64,000 bases of DNA from Neostapfia colusana. Lineage: Eukaryota; Streptophyta; Magnoliopsida; Poales; Poaceae. A model generated the notes under the pieces. That model searched no databases. It saw only the letters and a list, made by a program, of their open reading frames with translations, and was not told where the DNA came from. The position numbers and the translations under genes are program-made. Shown here piece by piece: positions 1-10,450 of this stretch (position 1 is the first letter of the stretch; each line of letters begins with the position of its first letter). The stretch spans positions 77,539,765 through 77,603,764 of the forward strand of contig JASWHV010000011.1 of assembly GCA_030760725.1 (NCBI GenBank). Reading direction: 5' to 3'.

Positions 1-1846
1 GTTTCTGTGCCTCGGCCTCACCTCCCGGGGGCCACCCAGGATCCGTCAACCTCCTGTCGGCCTGAGCTAATCGAGGAAGACATCCTGGGTCTCCCAAGAA
101 GAGTCCGGGTCCTCCTACCTCTTGTCGGCCTGAGCCAATAGGGGAAAGTACCCCGGGGCTCCCGGGAGAAGCCACGCAGGACCCGCTCCAGCGTGAAGAT
201 ATCGACCTCGTCGGCGAGGCACAATTGCAGGCAACACCCCACAACGCACGGCCCCGGGTGGTGCTCCGGCACTACCGCCAAAGGACCAAGCGCGTCTGGG
301 AGCTACAAGAAGGTGACCTGGTGCCGCAGCGCACACTTTCCCACGAAGGACCTATAAACTCTCCCTCAGCCGGGAAGGTCCCTTCCGAGTCATGAAAATT
401 GCCGTCCCAGGTACATACGCCTTTCCACCAAGGATGGGATCCACTCCCGAACCCTTGGAGCATGGAACATCACAGTAAGTTCTACCTCCTGAGCATTAGT
501 AGACCAGGCCTTTACCTTTCTGTAATAGATCTCATAGGCTCCAGGAACAGCGCTAGGAGCAGCTAAGCCTCACGGGACGGTCCAGAACTACGTCCAGCTT
601 GGCCTGGTTCCGACCCCAAGCACGTAGAGTCTTGCTTCCCTTCTTAATGTGGCGGGTCGTTGCCTCCATGTTTAGCCTGTCTTCCTCCTATGGGCACTTA
701 CACAGAAACCTGTTCTACCACGCTCTCACTTATGTGCTCATTTAAATTACGCATTAATTTCTATGGCCGCACTTTCTATGTATGCTCACCGTACATTTAG
801 CTCCCCTTTCCCGCTCTCATCCATAGTCAGCATTTGCTATCCTACCGAAGGCGGTTGCGCTTGAGGCACCTGCCGATGGCCAGGGGGCCTTTCGGGCCTC
901 CCCCAGTCAGGTGTTGCGGTGCCAGTTGGTCACCTCCAGGAAAGGCATGCGCTGTGCATGGGGGGTCCAGGGTGCGTAGCCTGCTTTGCTGGTTCCGACC
1001 CAAACTGTGCACGCCCTGCCCTTTGGAGGTCCAGGGGAGTACAACCGCTTTGCTTGGTTCCGTACCCAAAGCCTGTGCACTCTGCTTCCCCGGCGTATGG
1101 TCCGGTACTAGGGGCCGGACGGTCATACCCTAACCTCGGAGGGAGCCGGAGCCCCGGCGCCTTGCGCACAGAATTACCCAAGCCCCGTATACCGTACAAG
1201 GACCGTAAGCCAAACAAGACTAAGAGGCGGGGAGGGGAGAACCACCCGAGGAGAATTACGCTTCTTCTACCTCTATGCAGGATCTCCAGGTTTTAGCTAC
1301 GGCGACCGCATGAAGGGGGGAGAAAGAGCCATCGACTACTCCAGCGCAAAACCGGAGGATTCGGGTTTCGCCCCTTCTGCAGGGGCGAGCCCCGAAGGCC
1401 CCACGTGTCCAGCGGGGCCGGAGCTCCCCTCTCCTCCGGAGGAGCTCCGGGCCCACCACGTGGCCGGCAGAGCCAAGCCTCGCCCCCTCCGCGGGGGTGA
1501 GCCCCGAAAGCCCCACATGTCCAGCAGGGGCTGGACCTCCATCTTCTCAAAGGAGAGCTCCGGGCCCGCCACGTGGTCGGCAGACACGGACCTCCCCGCT
1601 CGCACGGGGCGAGTTCCGGAGACCTTCGGGGCCCTTAACACAATAAGGACCCGAGGAAGGTGTCTGTGCAGGGCTTTAAGATTGGTGAAGACCTCTGGGT
1701 ACCTTGCGGAGCTAAGGACTCGGCCAGGCCAAGCCATGAAGAAGACAAAAGCACACAGACATAGAAAGTAACAAGAGCCTATTCAAACAAGGCTCCATGA
1801 GCTGGACTACAGACTCAATAAAAAAAGAGGGGAAAAGATACAAGTC
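1..1846 (+). other. T1 post-gag untranslated region
   Basis: No believable protein is encoded here. The short ORFs on both strands do not keep their reading frame when compared with the homologous stretches in T2 (about 43520-45360) and T3 (about 52740-54560). The nucleotide sequence itself is well conserved among the three copies, including a segment around 720-960 that starts near a TGTGCTCATTTAAATTACGC stretch. It also contains an internal tandem array with CACGTG motifs (listed separately). Confidence 0.6.
1376..1620 (+). repeat. Internal G-box tandem array of T1
   Basis: Two to three diverged repeat units of the same kind as in the LTR: a GGGGCGAGCCCCGAAGG-like head, then CCACGTGTCC, AGCGGGGCCGGA, a CTCCTC palindrome, GGAGCTCCGGGCCC and CCACGTGGCC. 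The homologous array is at about 44890-45130 in T2 and 54110-54340 in T3. It lies just beyond the 3' end of the antisense ORF, about 2.8 kb away from the LTR array. Confidence 0.7.
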
Positions 1847-3867
1847 CTAGGGTTCCCCTGGCTCGCGCCGGAACCTAGAGGCTACAAGGGCGTCCACGTC
1901 CCCGACTTCAGCCCTGGAGGCTTCCTCCCGCTCTGCGGCGGGGCCCTGTCTCGCTGGCTCTAGTGAGAAGGAAGGATCCCGGCTCTGGAAGCATGCCAAC
2001 ACGTGCGTGGCAACCTCCATGGCCAGGCCCCGTCCCTCTGCCTCGAGCTCGCCGGTGACCACCGCAACTAGCCTGCTCATCTTGGCGCCGATAGACTCGA
2101 GTGCGGGGATCACCTCGGCCACCTTCAGCGCAGGGGTCGCTGTCTTCACCGGGCTGAAGCCAAGGGGGACCAGGGCGGACCCTGCCTGGTCGACGAAGCT
2201 CGAGACCGCACGGGCCTCGGAGGACCGCGAGGCCAAGAGCTCCTCTACCTCGCGGCGGGCTGCCAGCAAGGCGTCGAGGCTCCCCTTGGAGAATTTCTTC
2301 TCCTTGGCTGCCAGAGAGCTTTCCCGAAGGTGGAGAGTCTGGGCAAGCCGCTCCAACTCTGAAGCCCGGAAGTCTGCTGCCAGCTCCCGATCCAGGATTA
2401 CCTGCCGCTCCCGGGAGACCTGCTCCTCCTTCATGGCAAGGTCTGCCTTCTGGGTCTCTAGCTCTGTAGCCCGGGCTCGCAGGTCGCCCTCGCCCGTTGC
2501 CAGCCGCGCGGCGACTTTCTCCGCCTCGGCCGCCACGGAGCGCTCCTGATCCGCAATGACACGCTCACGGCGCGCCAGCCTCTGTCGCACCTCCTCCAAG
2601 GCAGAGAAGTTCTCCTCGGCCCGGGCATGCGCCTCGAGGGCCTCCTTGTGGAGCCGCCACGTCTCGGAGTCTAGACGGTCGACGGCCCTCTTCTAACGGT
2701 CGAGAAGCGCCTCCATGACATCGAGCGACGCCTGCCTGGAGTCGAGCTCCCCCTTGACCTCCTCGGTTTGCTCCCTCAAAAGGCGCCCCCAGGTGAGGAG
2801 GCGATCCCTCTCACCTACCTGCTCCTCCCGCTCGCGACCAAGCGTGGCCAAGACCTGCCGGACACTCGTCTGGGCGAGCACGGGGGCGTCTGCCAGGGGC
2901 AGCGGGGCGGCAGAGGCTGGAGCGGCGCCCCCGACCTCCTCCATCACGTCGTCTTCGGGAGAAGTCGACGCTCTGGCAACCGGGATAAGGCGCCGGTCAG
3001 GAGAAGCCGGCGCTGGGATGGGCTCGCTCCCATTACGCCCTGGTTCGTTGCCCACCGTAAGGCCCGTGGCAGTTCCTCCCAATTCGGCAACAGGAGGCGG
3101 GACTTCAACAGCCGGACCCGCCGAACCCTCACCGACAGCTGGCTCCCGAGCCGGTGAAGAGGGACGAGTGGGAGGAGTTGCCGCTGCCACAGGAGTCGGG
3201 CTGACCGGCGCAGAAGGAACATGTGCTGGCTTGGGGGCCGCGGCGACCGTCTCGGCTTCCAAGCGATGCGGCGCGGATCCCCCGTCAGTCGGGGATGGCC
3301 GGGAAACGGGAGCGTTACCGGCACTCGGGGAGTCCCTACAAACATGGGAAACTCCTGGGTTAAGAAAAGAAGAAGACAACACAGGCTCTAGAATCCGGTA
3401 GGCGTCGCTTACCGAGAGACACAAGCGCTCCAATGGGCTCTGAACCCCGATTTCCGAGCCGGGGTAGGTCCACTAGAGCCCGCCGTCGCCGCCGACGGCT
3501 GCCCTGCAGTCGCCCGGGCCGGCGGAGCAGGGGATGCTTCTGAAGCCCCCCTGGACGCCGGCCCGGCTCCTGAAGCCTGGGGCGCCTGAGCTCTTGGCTC
3601 GCCCCTGGGCATCGATGCACCAGCACTTTCCCTCAATGCTCCACCGCCTGAGGAGGAAGGATGCGACGCCTGGGAACTTTCAGCCCGTCGTTGCTCAAGA
3701 GGAGTCCCGTCGGGATGATGAGCCCGAGGCCTCCTGGGGTCGCCACCGGACGGGGCGCCATCTCCAGAAGCAGGGCGCGCAGGCGCCGTGGATCCCTGAC
3801 TCGGCGCAAACGCCGCCGCCGGAGGAGACCGAGCGCGCTTCTTCTCCGGAGGCGGGTTGGAAGCCAT
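1847..3867 (-). pseudogene. T1 antisense ORF (aORF): basic/proline-rich head plus coiled coil
   Basis: Encoded opposite to the element. The ATG at 3867 opens a protein starting MASNPPPEKKRARSPPAA, with a KKRAR nuclear-localisation-like cluster and a low-complexity Pro/Ala/Ser region. Exon 1 (3867-3413, 455 bp, phase 2) ends at a GTAAGC donor. A TTTGTAG acceptor near 3336 restores the frame, giving a 77 bp putative intron. Exon 2 runs to the stop at 1847 and encodes a long heptad-like coiled coil rich in Glu/Arg/Leu, then a conserved segment containing ATPALKVAEVIPALESI. One in-frame TAG at 2693-2695 breaks it. T3 carries a homologue over most of its length and T2 only exon 1. Additional ORFs in antisense are known in TAT-lineage plant retrotransposons (established from memory); function is unknown. 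Confidence 0.7.
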
Positions 3868-3968
3868 GGCAGGAGAAAGCTCAAGGACAGGGAAGACAAG
3901 GGCGCAAGAACTCAAAGAAGATGCAAGCGCTGGGAAGTGCGAAGGGAAGCCTCGATGCAGGTAAGATC

Positions 3969-3979
3969 CCCTTTTAAAC
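3969..3979 (-). promoter_or_regulatory. Putative TATA box of the T1 antisense ORF
   Basis: Read on the minus strand the sequence is TTTAAAAGGGGATC, about 100 bp upstream of the antisense ATG at 3867. The same box is present at about 45958-45968 in T2 and, degenerated, at about 56397-56407 in T3. Position and conservation suggest a promoter; no transcription data are available here. Confidence 0.45.
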
Positions 3980-4341
3980 TTCCCAGTTGCGATTCAAACG
4001 ATTCGAAACTCTTCGAATAAGCCGCTTGGGCAACCGCTTCGGCTCCAAGACCAAGCGTCGATGACAAGTGGACCCAAGCCGTCCAGCTGAAGCAATGGGC
4101 CAAGAAGTCAGTCTCCCAAGGAGATGAGCCGGCAAGACGCTTCGACGGTTCCCGAAAAAAGCGTTGCGACGTGTAGAAGTGGCAGCCTTGGGAACCGCCG
4201 CAGTAAAAGCAACTATCAAGTGGACACACACTCCCACGATCCCGTGACTGTTCGTGCTCCGGCAACGGTCAATGCGGGTCTTAGAGAAGGTGCGCGGAAT
4301 GGAAGAGACGGAGGCCCCACCTCAGGCTCGCTATCTCCCCC

Positions 4342-4361
4342 GAGATGGGCCCGGGGGCCAC
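4342..4361 (+). other. T1 polypurine tract
   Basis: GAGATGGGCCCGGGGGCCAC lies directly before the LTR start TGTCGGTACC. The same sequence precedes the 3' LTRs of T2 and T3. It is the expected plus-strand priming site for reverse transcription, although it is not purely purine. Confidence 0.55.
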
Positions 4362-5454
4362 TGTCGGTACCCTCGACACGGGGTACCCCCGCGCACAGGG
4401 GGAAATGCCTAAGGACCTCGCCCTTCTCCGCAGGGAGAGCTCTGAAGGCGCCATGTGTCCAGCGGGGCCAGACCTCCCTCTCCTCAGAGGAGAGCTCTGG
4501 ACCCGCCACGTGGCCAACTGAGCCGGACCTCCCCCCTCCGTGGGGAGAGCTCCGGAGGCTCCGCGTGTCCTGCGGGGTCGGACCTCCCTCTCCTCAGAGG
4601 ACAGCTCCGGGGCCGCCATGTGGCCAGAAGAAGCCGGACCTCCCCCTCTGTGAGGAGAGCTCAGAGGTCTCCACGTGTCCCGCGGGGCCGGACCTCCCTC
4701 TCCTTAGAGGAGAGCTCCGGGCCCACCACGTGGCCAGCAGAGCAGCGCTGCCTGCCCCCGCGAGGTAGGCGTCAAGAGTAAAGACGCGCCATACCTTGCC
4801 CGTACAAGGTATTCAAGACCCGCGCCTTCCCAAGGCATGGAGACGTGGGGCACACCTGTGTCAGGTGTCGTTGCGCCCAGTCACATCACAGACTGGCGCG
4901 CCGTGTCAGAGCCTGCCCGCCAATAAACACAGCGACAAGACATCCCCTGCCGCCCCTGCCATCATCAACCACTACGACTAGCTTGCGGCATGGGCAGGGC
5001 GGCAGATTGAAGACTCGGAAGCCTACACCAGAGACAACTACCGGCGTAACTGTAGATACGGTAGATGGCAGGCAATCTCCCCGGGACCACCTGTCGGGTC
5101 CCGGGCCCACCTTGTAAGCCGCACGAGCCTTGGACTATAAAAGGCTCGGTTAGGCGACGTTAGCAAGGGTTCGCCTCTTAGACACCCTCGTACTCTAGCC
5201 ATTTGACATCTCACACCCTCAAGCTCAGGACTCCGGTTCTGAGCAGCAAGCAATACAGCGAGCAACTCTGCTCACCGTGGACGTAGGGTTTTACGCTCCA
5301 GCGGCCTGAACCACGTAAAAATCCCCGTGTCATGCTTCTCCCTCAATCGTCCCTAACGCTGAAGCTCTCCGCGAGTGACTAGCCCCTCCGAAAAAGAACC
5401 TCCGCGGGCTGCCCAGAGCAGGCTCGGGGGAAGTGTCGGCTACACACTTCAACA
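4362..5454 (+). repeat. T1 3' LTR with G-box array
   Basis: Starts TGTCGGTACC and ends CTTCAACA, matching the LTR pairs of T3. About 4430-4745 is a tandem array of 110 bp units (GACCTCCCTC recurs at 4471, 4581 and 4691). Each unit carries two ACGTG boxes: a CACGTGTCC and a CCACGTGGCC version. A TATA box (TATAAAAG) is at 5136-5143. The last part before the end contains a TTTTACGCTCC-CGGCC-ACGTAAAA inverted motif shared by all copies. Confidence 0.85.
5136..5143 (+). promoter_or_regulatory. TATA box of T-family LTR
   Basis: TATAAAAG inside the sequence GGACTATAAAAGGCTCGG. It is conserved at 50615-50622 and 57529-57536 in the T3 LTRs and mutated to TATGAAAG at 47261-47268 in T2. Its place downstream of the G-box array fits an LTR promoter. 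Confidence 0.65.
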
Positions 5455-6236
5455 CCTGGCGACAAGGGTGGTTATCAAAACTAGTAAACTCCTATAAAAG
5501 GGTTTCCCATCAAGTTGACTCAAGCATACACAGTTTTTTGCAAACAAAACAATTTTAAAACATGGGATCAATATGGTCAAGGGGCACTTGCCTTGTTCCT
5601 GTGGCTTCTGTTGCTCACTGATCTCAAAGTCTTGGTGTTGTAGTCCTACGTAGATAGCTCCCTGAGCTTGTCCTTCTACTTACGATCATGCACATACAAA
5701 ATTTACAGCAATCAAACATCATGCACAATCCTTACTCAAGATGCAATGGTGCATATGCATGCTAATCCTATGGTGATGTTTTTTTATTAGATCAGTTTGT
5801 ACGTGTTCTTGCATTTTTTAATGGCTTGCATGGGGTTTTACGATGAACAAAGGTGTAAGGATCAAGTGTGGACGTGGTGATGATCTCGACTCAAGATCTA
5901 GATCAATTCCACCGTTAAAAACCGATCAACACGTGATCTGTCCACACGAAAAAGATTATGTTCAAAGGGATCGAAGAAACAGATGCAAAGAAACCGCGAT
6001 GATGTCGTATGGTGGTAATGGAGACCTACCTTACTTCCTTAGGGGCCTTCCTCCTAGCAATGGCAGCAGGACGACTCGTTGGCTCTCTTCCAGCGACGGC
6101 GATCGTGTCGGGGCTCGTCGGTGGTTCTCACCGGCGGTTGAACTCCGGCGAAGGGGGTTAGCTTGGCGAGTTGGGGGCTAGGGCCTCTAAGTATTCGGCT
6201 TGGGAAGATGTTACGACCAAGGGGGTGTTTCGGGTT

Positions 6237-6245
6237 CTATTTATA
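6237..6245 (-). promoter_or_regulatory. Possible TATA box of E LTR
   Basis: On the minus strand the sequence reads TATAAATAG, a textbook plant TATA box, within the part of the LTR missing from the other (5') LTR of E. Assignment as the E promoter is inference. Confidence 0.4.
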
Positions 6246-6367
6246 ATCGGAAAAAGAAGAGTCCTACTCCGATTGGATTTCAAATAAGAGTCCTATTTGA
6301 TTTGTTTTGGATCTCAACATCTTATCTTCAATCGATTTGGTTGCAGTATTCAACGTGGAAGAATGTG

Positions 6368-7380
6368 TGTCAGTATCCTCAGTACTGGGTACTCGTGTAC
6401 AGGGGAAAAAACGCTTAAGTATCTCGTCCTTCCTCCGAGATAAGCTCCGAAGGCTCCACGTGTCCAGCGGGGGCTCGGCCTCCCTTTTTCCTCAGGGCGA
6501 GCTTCGGTTGTGCCACGTGTCTGGCGGGCGGGACCTCCCTCTTCCTTAGAGGCGAGCTCCTCGTACGCCACGCGTCTGGGGGGCGGGACCTCCCTCTTCC
6601 TCAGAGGCAAGCTCCACGTTCACCATGTGTCTGGTGGGTCGGGACCTCCCCTCTCTCCAGAGACAAGCTCCGCGTACGCCACGTGTCAGTGCCGGACCTC
6701 CCCTCTCTTGGGAGGTGAGCTCCAAGTGTGCCACGTGTTAGTGCTGGACCTCCCCTCTCTTCAGAGGCGAGCTCCAAGAGTGCCACATGTCCAGCAGCGT
6801 CGGATCTCCTTTCTACTCAGAGATAAGCTCTGAGGTCGACACGTGTCCAACAGCGTCAGACCTCCTTTTTCCTCGGAGATGAGCTCCGAGGTCGACATGT
6901 GTCCATCAGTGTCGGAGGTGAGCTCCGAGGACGACACGTGTCTAATAGTGCCCTCTCCTCGGAGGTGAGCTCCGAGGATGGCACGTGTCCCGCAGTGTCT
7001 TCTCCTCGGAGGTGAGCTCCGACGATGACACGTGTCCATCGGGACCGGACCTCACTCCCTCCGCAGGGGTGAGCTCCGAAGGCGACACGTGTCCTGCGGG
7101 GCTGGCCTTGCTTCTCTGCAGACTAGCTCCGAAGGCGACACGTGTCCTGCGGGGCTGACCTCGCTTCTCCGCAGACTAGCTCCGAAGGTGACCGTGTCCT
7201 GCGGGGCTGGCCTCGCTTCTCCACAGAGGCTGGCTATGGGGGCAACACGTGTCCCACGGGGTCGGACCTTGCCCCTTTCACAGATGCAAGCTCTCAGCCT
7301 GCAACGTAGCCAGTTAGTGCCGGACATCACCCCTTCCGCAGGGATGAGCTCCGAAGGTGCCACATGGCCAGCGGCCGCGG
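6368..7380 (+). repeat. Tandem array of about 18 G-box/ABRE-like units in E LTR
   Basis: It begins TGTCAGTATCCTCAGTAC...GGGTACTCG, a diverged form of the T-family LTR start. It continues as about 18 units of roughly 54-57 bp, each with GAGCTCCGAGG-like sequence followed by GCCACGTGTC or GACACGTGTCC. The half unit (55 bp) equals half of the 110 bp T-family unit. The same array is present at about 47704-48720 in the other LTR. Confidence 0.8.
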
Positions 7381-7524
7381 GAAGTATCTACAGCGCTCCA
7401 CGGCAAACTGAAATTGGCTCTTTTTGGCTATCTTTCTAATTCTTTCTCTATTTCCACTTCTTTTAAAATGTTTCTCTATATGAATTGCGTATGCATGCAT
7501 GAATACAAAATTGAGGGTGTTACA

Positions 7525-7536
7525 AACCTACCCCTT
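7525..7536 (-). other. E polypurine tract
   Basis: The minus strand reads AAGGGGTAGGTT directly before the LTR start TGTAACACCC. It is preceded by CTCGAGGGCGAGATACAATTT, which matches the CTCGAGGACGAGATTTCTTTT next to the PPT of element D. Confidence 0.7.
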
Positions 7537-8900
7537 AAATTGTATCTCGCCCTCGAGATTCGATAGAGTGGAGAATAGATGAGGGAATTCTGCCTTGAGG
7601 TCTTCCTCATGCTCCCATGTAGATTCGGCTTCTGTGTGATGTCTCGGTTGTACCTTTCACCAACGGATCACTTTATTCCTTGTGACCCTTTCCTTCACGT
7701 CCAAAATTCGGACAGGGTGCTTTACATAGGTTAGATCCTCTTGAAGTTCAAGTTCATCCATTGGTACTTGTTCTTCCGGAACTCTCAAGCACTTCTTGAG
7801 CTGAGATACGTGAAACACGTCATGCACGTCAGAGAGGTGCATTGGGAGCTCTAGTTGATAGGCTACCTCTCCTCGCTTGTCTAAAATCTTAAATGGCCCG
7901 ATGTAGCGAGGTGCTAACTTGCCTTTGACGTTGAAACATCGTTGGCCACGGATAGGCGATACCTTAAGGTATACGAAGTCTCCTACTTTGAAGGTCAACT
8001 TTCTTCGCCTACTGTCCGCATAACCTTTTTGTCGTGACTGAGCAGCCTTCAAATTCTCCCGTATCGTTTGGACTTGCTTCTTAGCTTCTTGCAGCACTTC
8101 TGGTCCAAACACTTGGTTCTCTCCGGTCTCATTCCAAAATAACGGCGTTCTACACCGTCTACCATACAATGCTTCAAAAAGTGACATCTTCAAGCTGGCT
8201 TGATAGCTGTTATTGTATGAGAACTCGGCATACGGCAAGCTCCTATCCCAACTACGCCCATGTTTCAAGGCGCAGGCTCTCAACATCTCTTCCAAAATTT
8301 GGTTTGTCCTCTCGGTTTGCCCGTCGGTCTGCGGGTGGTAAGCGGAGCTAAAATCTAGTCGTGTACCCATAGCTTCGTGCAGCTTCCTCCAGAACCTAGA
8401 GGTAAATTGGGTACCCCGATCTGAAACTATCCTCTTCGGGACTCCATGACGGGACACAATTTGCTCCATGTACAGCTCGGCTAGTTCGGCGACGTGGTAC
8501 ATGGTTCTCACAGGAAGAAAATGGGTTGTTTTCGTCAATCATCCACAATAACCCAGATGGAGTCGTAACCCAACCGGGTACGTGGTAATCCGACGATGAA
8601 ATCCATAATGATGTCTTCCCACTTCCACTCGGGTACCTTCAATGGTTGCAACAGTCCAGCAGGTCTTTGATGTTCGGCCTTCACCCATTGGCACGTGTCG
8701 CATAAGGCAACATACTCAGCTATGTCCCTTTTCATACCATCCCACCAATAACAAGTTTTTAGGTCCTTGTACATCTTTGTACTGTCGGGATGTATGGAAT
8801 AAGGTGAGTCATGTGCCTCCTTTAATATCATGTCGCGGATGTGCTTCACGTTAGGCACACAAATCCTCTTCCTTAACCAAACTGTACCCTTCTCATCTCC
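7537..8900 (-). pseudogene. E integrase and chromodomain (decayed)
   Basis: Reading leftwards from about 8860: an HHCC zinc-binding part (HIRDMILKEAHDSPYSIHP... ending CDTCQWVKAEHQRP) and integrase core segments. Core segments include IVSDRGTQFTSRFW and HPQTDGQTERTNQILEE, which carry catalytic Asp and Glu. Then come a GPF-like region (KLAPRYIGPFKILDKRGEVAYQLELP) and the start of a chromodomain (HPVRILDVKERVTRNK). The frame changes near 8535 and a stop follows at 7657, so it is not functional. Closest relative in the window is the integrase of D, same Tekay/Del-like lineage. Confidence 0.85.
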
Positions 8901-10450
8901 CTTGAAGTCCTTTTATATGCCTTGTCGGATTCTTTCCTTGATCTCCTTGATTTCCTCATCCGTTGCTTGGCCATCTCGTATCTCTTGTTCCAGCGAAGAC
9001 TGGAGTTCCATCACTTCCATCTCGTTCAAGAACCCGAGATGTAACCGTTCGAACTCCTTGCGTAGCTCGAGTGGTAGCTCCCGAACCGTGAGTTGGTGAC
9101 ATGCTCCCTTTCGTCTCAATGCATCAGCTACTACATTGGCCTTTCCGGGGTGATAATTGATTCCAACATCATAATCCTTGATGAGTTCCAACCATCGATG
9201 TTGCCTCAAATTCAAATCTGTTTGGATGAATATATACTTGAGGCTTTTATGATCCGTATAGATCTCACATTGGTGGCCAAGGATATAATGTCTCCAAATC
9301 TTCAAGGCATGTACCACGGCTGCAAGTTCCAAGTCATGTGTGGGTTAATTCAGCTCGTGTTTCTTTAGTTGTCTCGACGCATAGGCTACCACTTGTCCTT
9401 CTTGCATGAGCACACATCCAAGCCCTTGTCTTGATGTGTCACAATATATGTCGAAGCTCTTGCTCACGTCCGTCAACACCAAAACCGGCGTTGTGGTTAG
9501 CCTTTTCTTGAGCTCCTCAAAGCTTTCTTGGCACGCTGGTGTCCATTGGAGCGCGTTTCCCTCATTAGTAACATCGTCATAGGCTTCGCTATTTTAGAGA
9601 AGTCCTTGATGAACCATCGGTAGTATCCAGCCATCCCAAGGAAACTCTGAATATCCCTTACGATCTGCGGTTGGTTCCACTTCATAACATCTCCCACTTT
9701 TCCGGGATCAACCGATACTCCTTCCTCGGAGATGATGTGGCCTAGGAACGATATCTCCTTTAGCCAAAATTGACACTTGCTGAGCTTGGCATATAATTGA
9801 TGCTCTCGCAGTTTCTGCAATGTCAATCTCAAGTGTTCTTTATGTTCCTCCTCACTTTTTGAATACACCATGATATCGTCAATGAAAACCATGATGAACT
9901 TGTCCAAGTACTCCATGAAGACCTTATTCATGAGGTACATGAAGTATGCGGGTGCATTCGTTAACCCAAAATACATAACGGTATATTCATACGAACCATA
10001 CCGTGTCCGAAAGGCAGCCTTGGGTATGTCGGAGGGCTTAACCTTTAGCTAGAAGTATCCCGACCGAAGATCAATCTTGGAGAAAACTCGAGCTCCTTTC
10101 ATTTGGTCGAACAGGTCCTCTATACGGGGCAGCGGGTATTTATTCTTGATCGTCACCTCATTGAGAGACCTATAATCCACACGCATCCTTTGGGTCCCAT
10201 CCTTCTTGTCTACGAAGAGCACGGGAGCTCCCCACGGTGACGAGCTTGGGCGTATAAAACCCTTCTCTAGCTGCTCCTGAATTTGCTTCTTGAGTTCCAC
10301 TAGTTCGTTAACGGGCATCCTATATGGTCTCTTTGCTATAGGTGCAGTTCCAGGTACCAAATCAATGGGAAACTCAATGTCCCGGTCAGGTGGCATACCT
10401 GGAAGTTCTTCTGGGAACACGTCCGAAAATTCTTGAACCACCGGAATGCT
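8901..10450 (-). pseudogene. E reverse transcriptase and RNase H (decayed)
   Basis: The RT begins in the ORF ending at 10049 (FPEELPGMPPDRDIEF, WGAPVLFVDKKDGTQRMRVDYRS) and continues with FGLTNAPAYFMYLMNKVFMEY and the active-site motif VFIDDIMVYS in the 9976-9497 piece. The RNase H part includes the typical ELAAVVHALKIWRHYI and TDHKSLKYIF. A TAG at about 10046-10051 and a frame break after 9497 interrupt it. Full family length would be about 1400-1500 codons for gag-pol. Confidence 0.85.

Larger units (their letters stand above)
1..5454 (+). mobile_element. T1: 3' part of a TAT-like gag-only Ty3/gypsy element
   Basis: This is the right-hand part of an element whose 5' LTR and gag lie off the left edge. 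Position 1 aligns with the sequence just after gag in the full copy T3 (about 52760). From there the order is an untranslated stretch, an antisense ORF, a purine-rich PPT and a 3' LTR that starts TGTCGGTACC and ends CTTCAACA. No protease, RT or integrase is seen. T2 and T3 lack pol too, so the family looks non-autonomous, like maize Zeon or rice Dasheng types. The right end sits in the 3' LTR of element E: the flank from 5455 (CCTGGCG...) matches E LTR sequence at about 42359. Confidence 0.85.
5455..7524 (-). repeat. E 3' LTR (interrupted by T1)
   Basis: In E orientation (minus) the LTR begins at 7524 with TGTAACACCCTCAA, directly after the PPT, and runs leftwards until T1 interrupts at 5455. 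The other LTR of E (40976-42974 plus 47624-48876) matches it over most of its length. It keeps about 215 bp (about 6074-6289) that the other copy has lost. A large part (6368 to about 7380) is a G-box tandem array in the opposite orientation to E. Confidence 0.85.

Noticed and set aside
834..1296. Sense or antisense proteins in the T1 post-gag region
   Set aside because: Frames are not kept in the homologous parts of T2 and T3; only nucleotide sequence is conserved.
6400..7400. Repetitive protein encoded by the G-box arrays
   Set aside because: ORFs with repeated GRSGPAGHVAPSELS-like or RGPTLTRGTLGA-like residues arise on both strands in several frames from a 55/110 bp DNA repeat; no start, domain or frame conservation.
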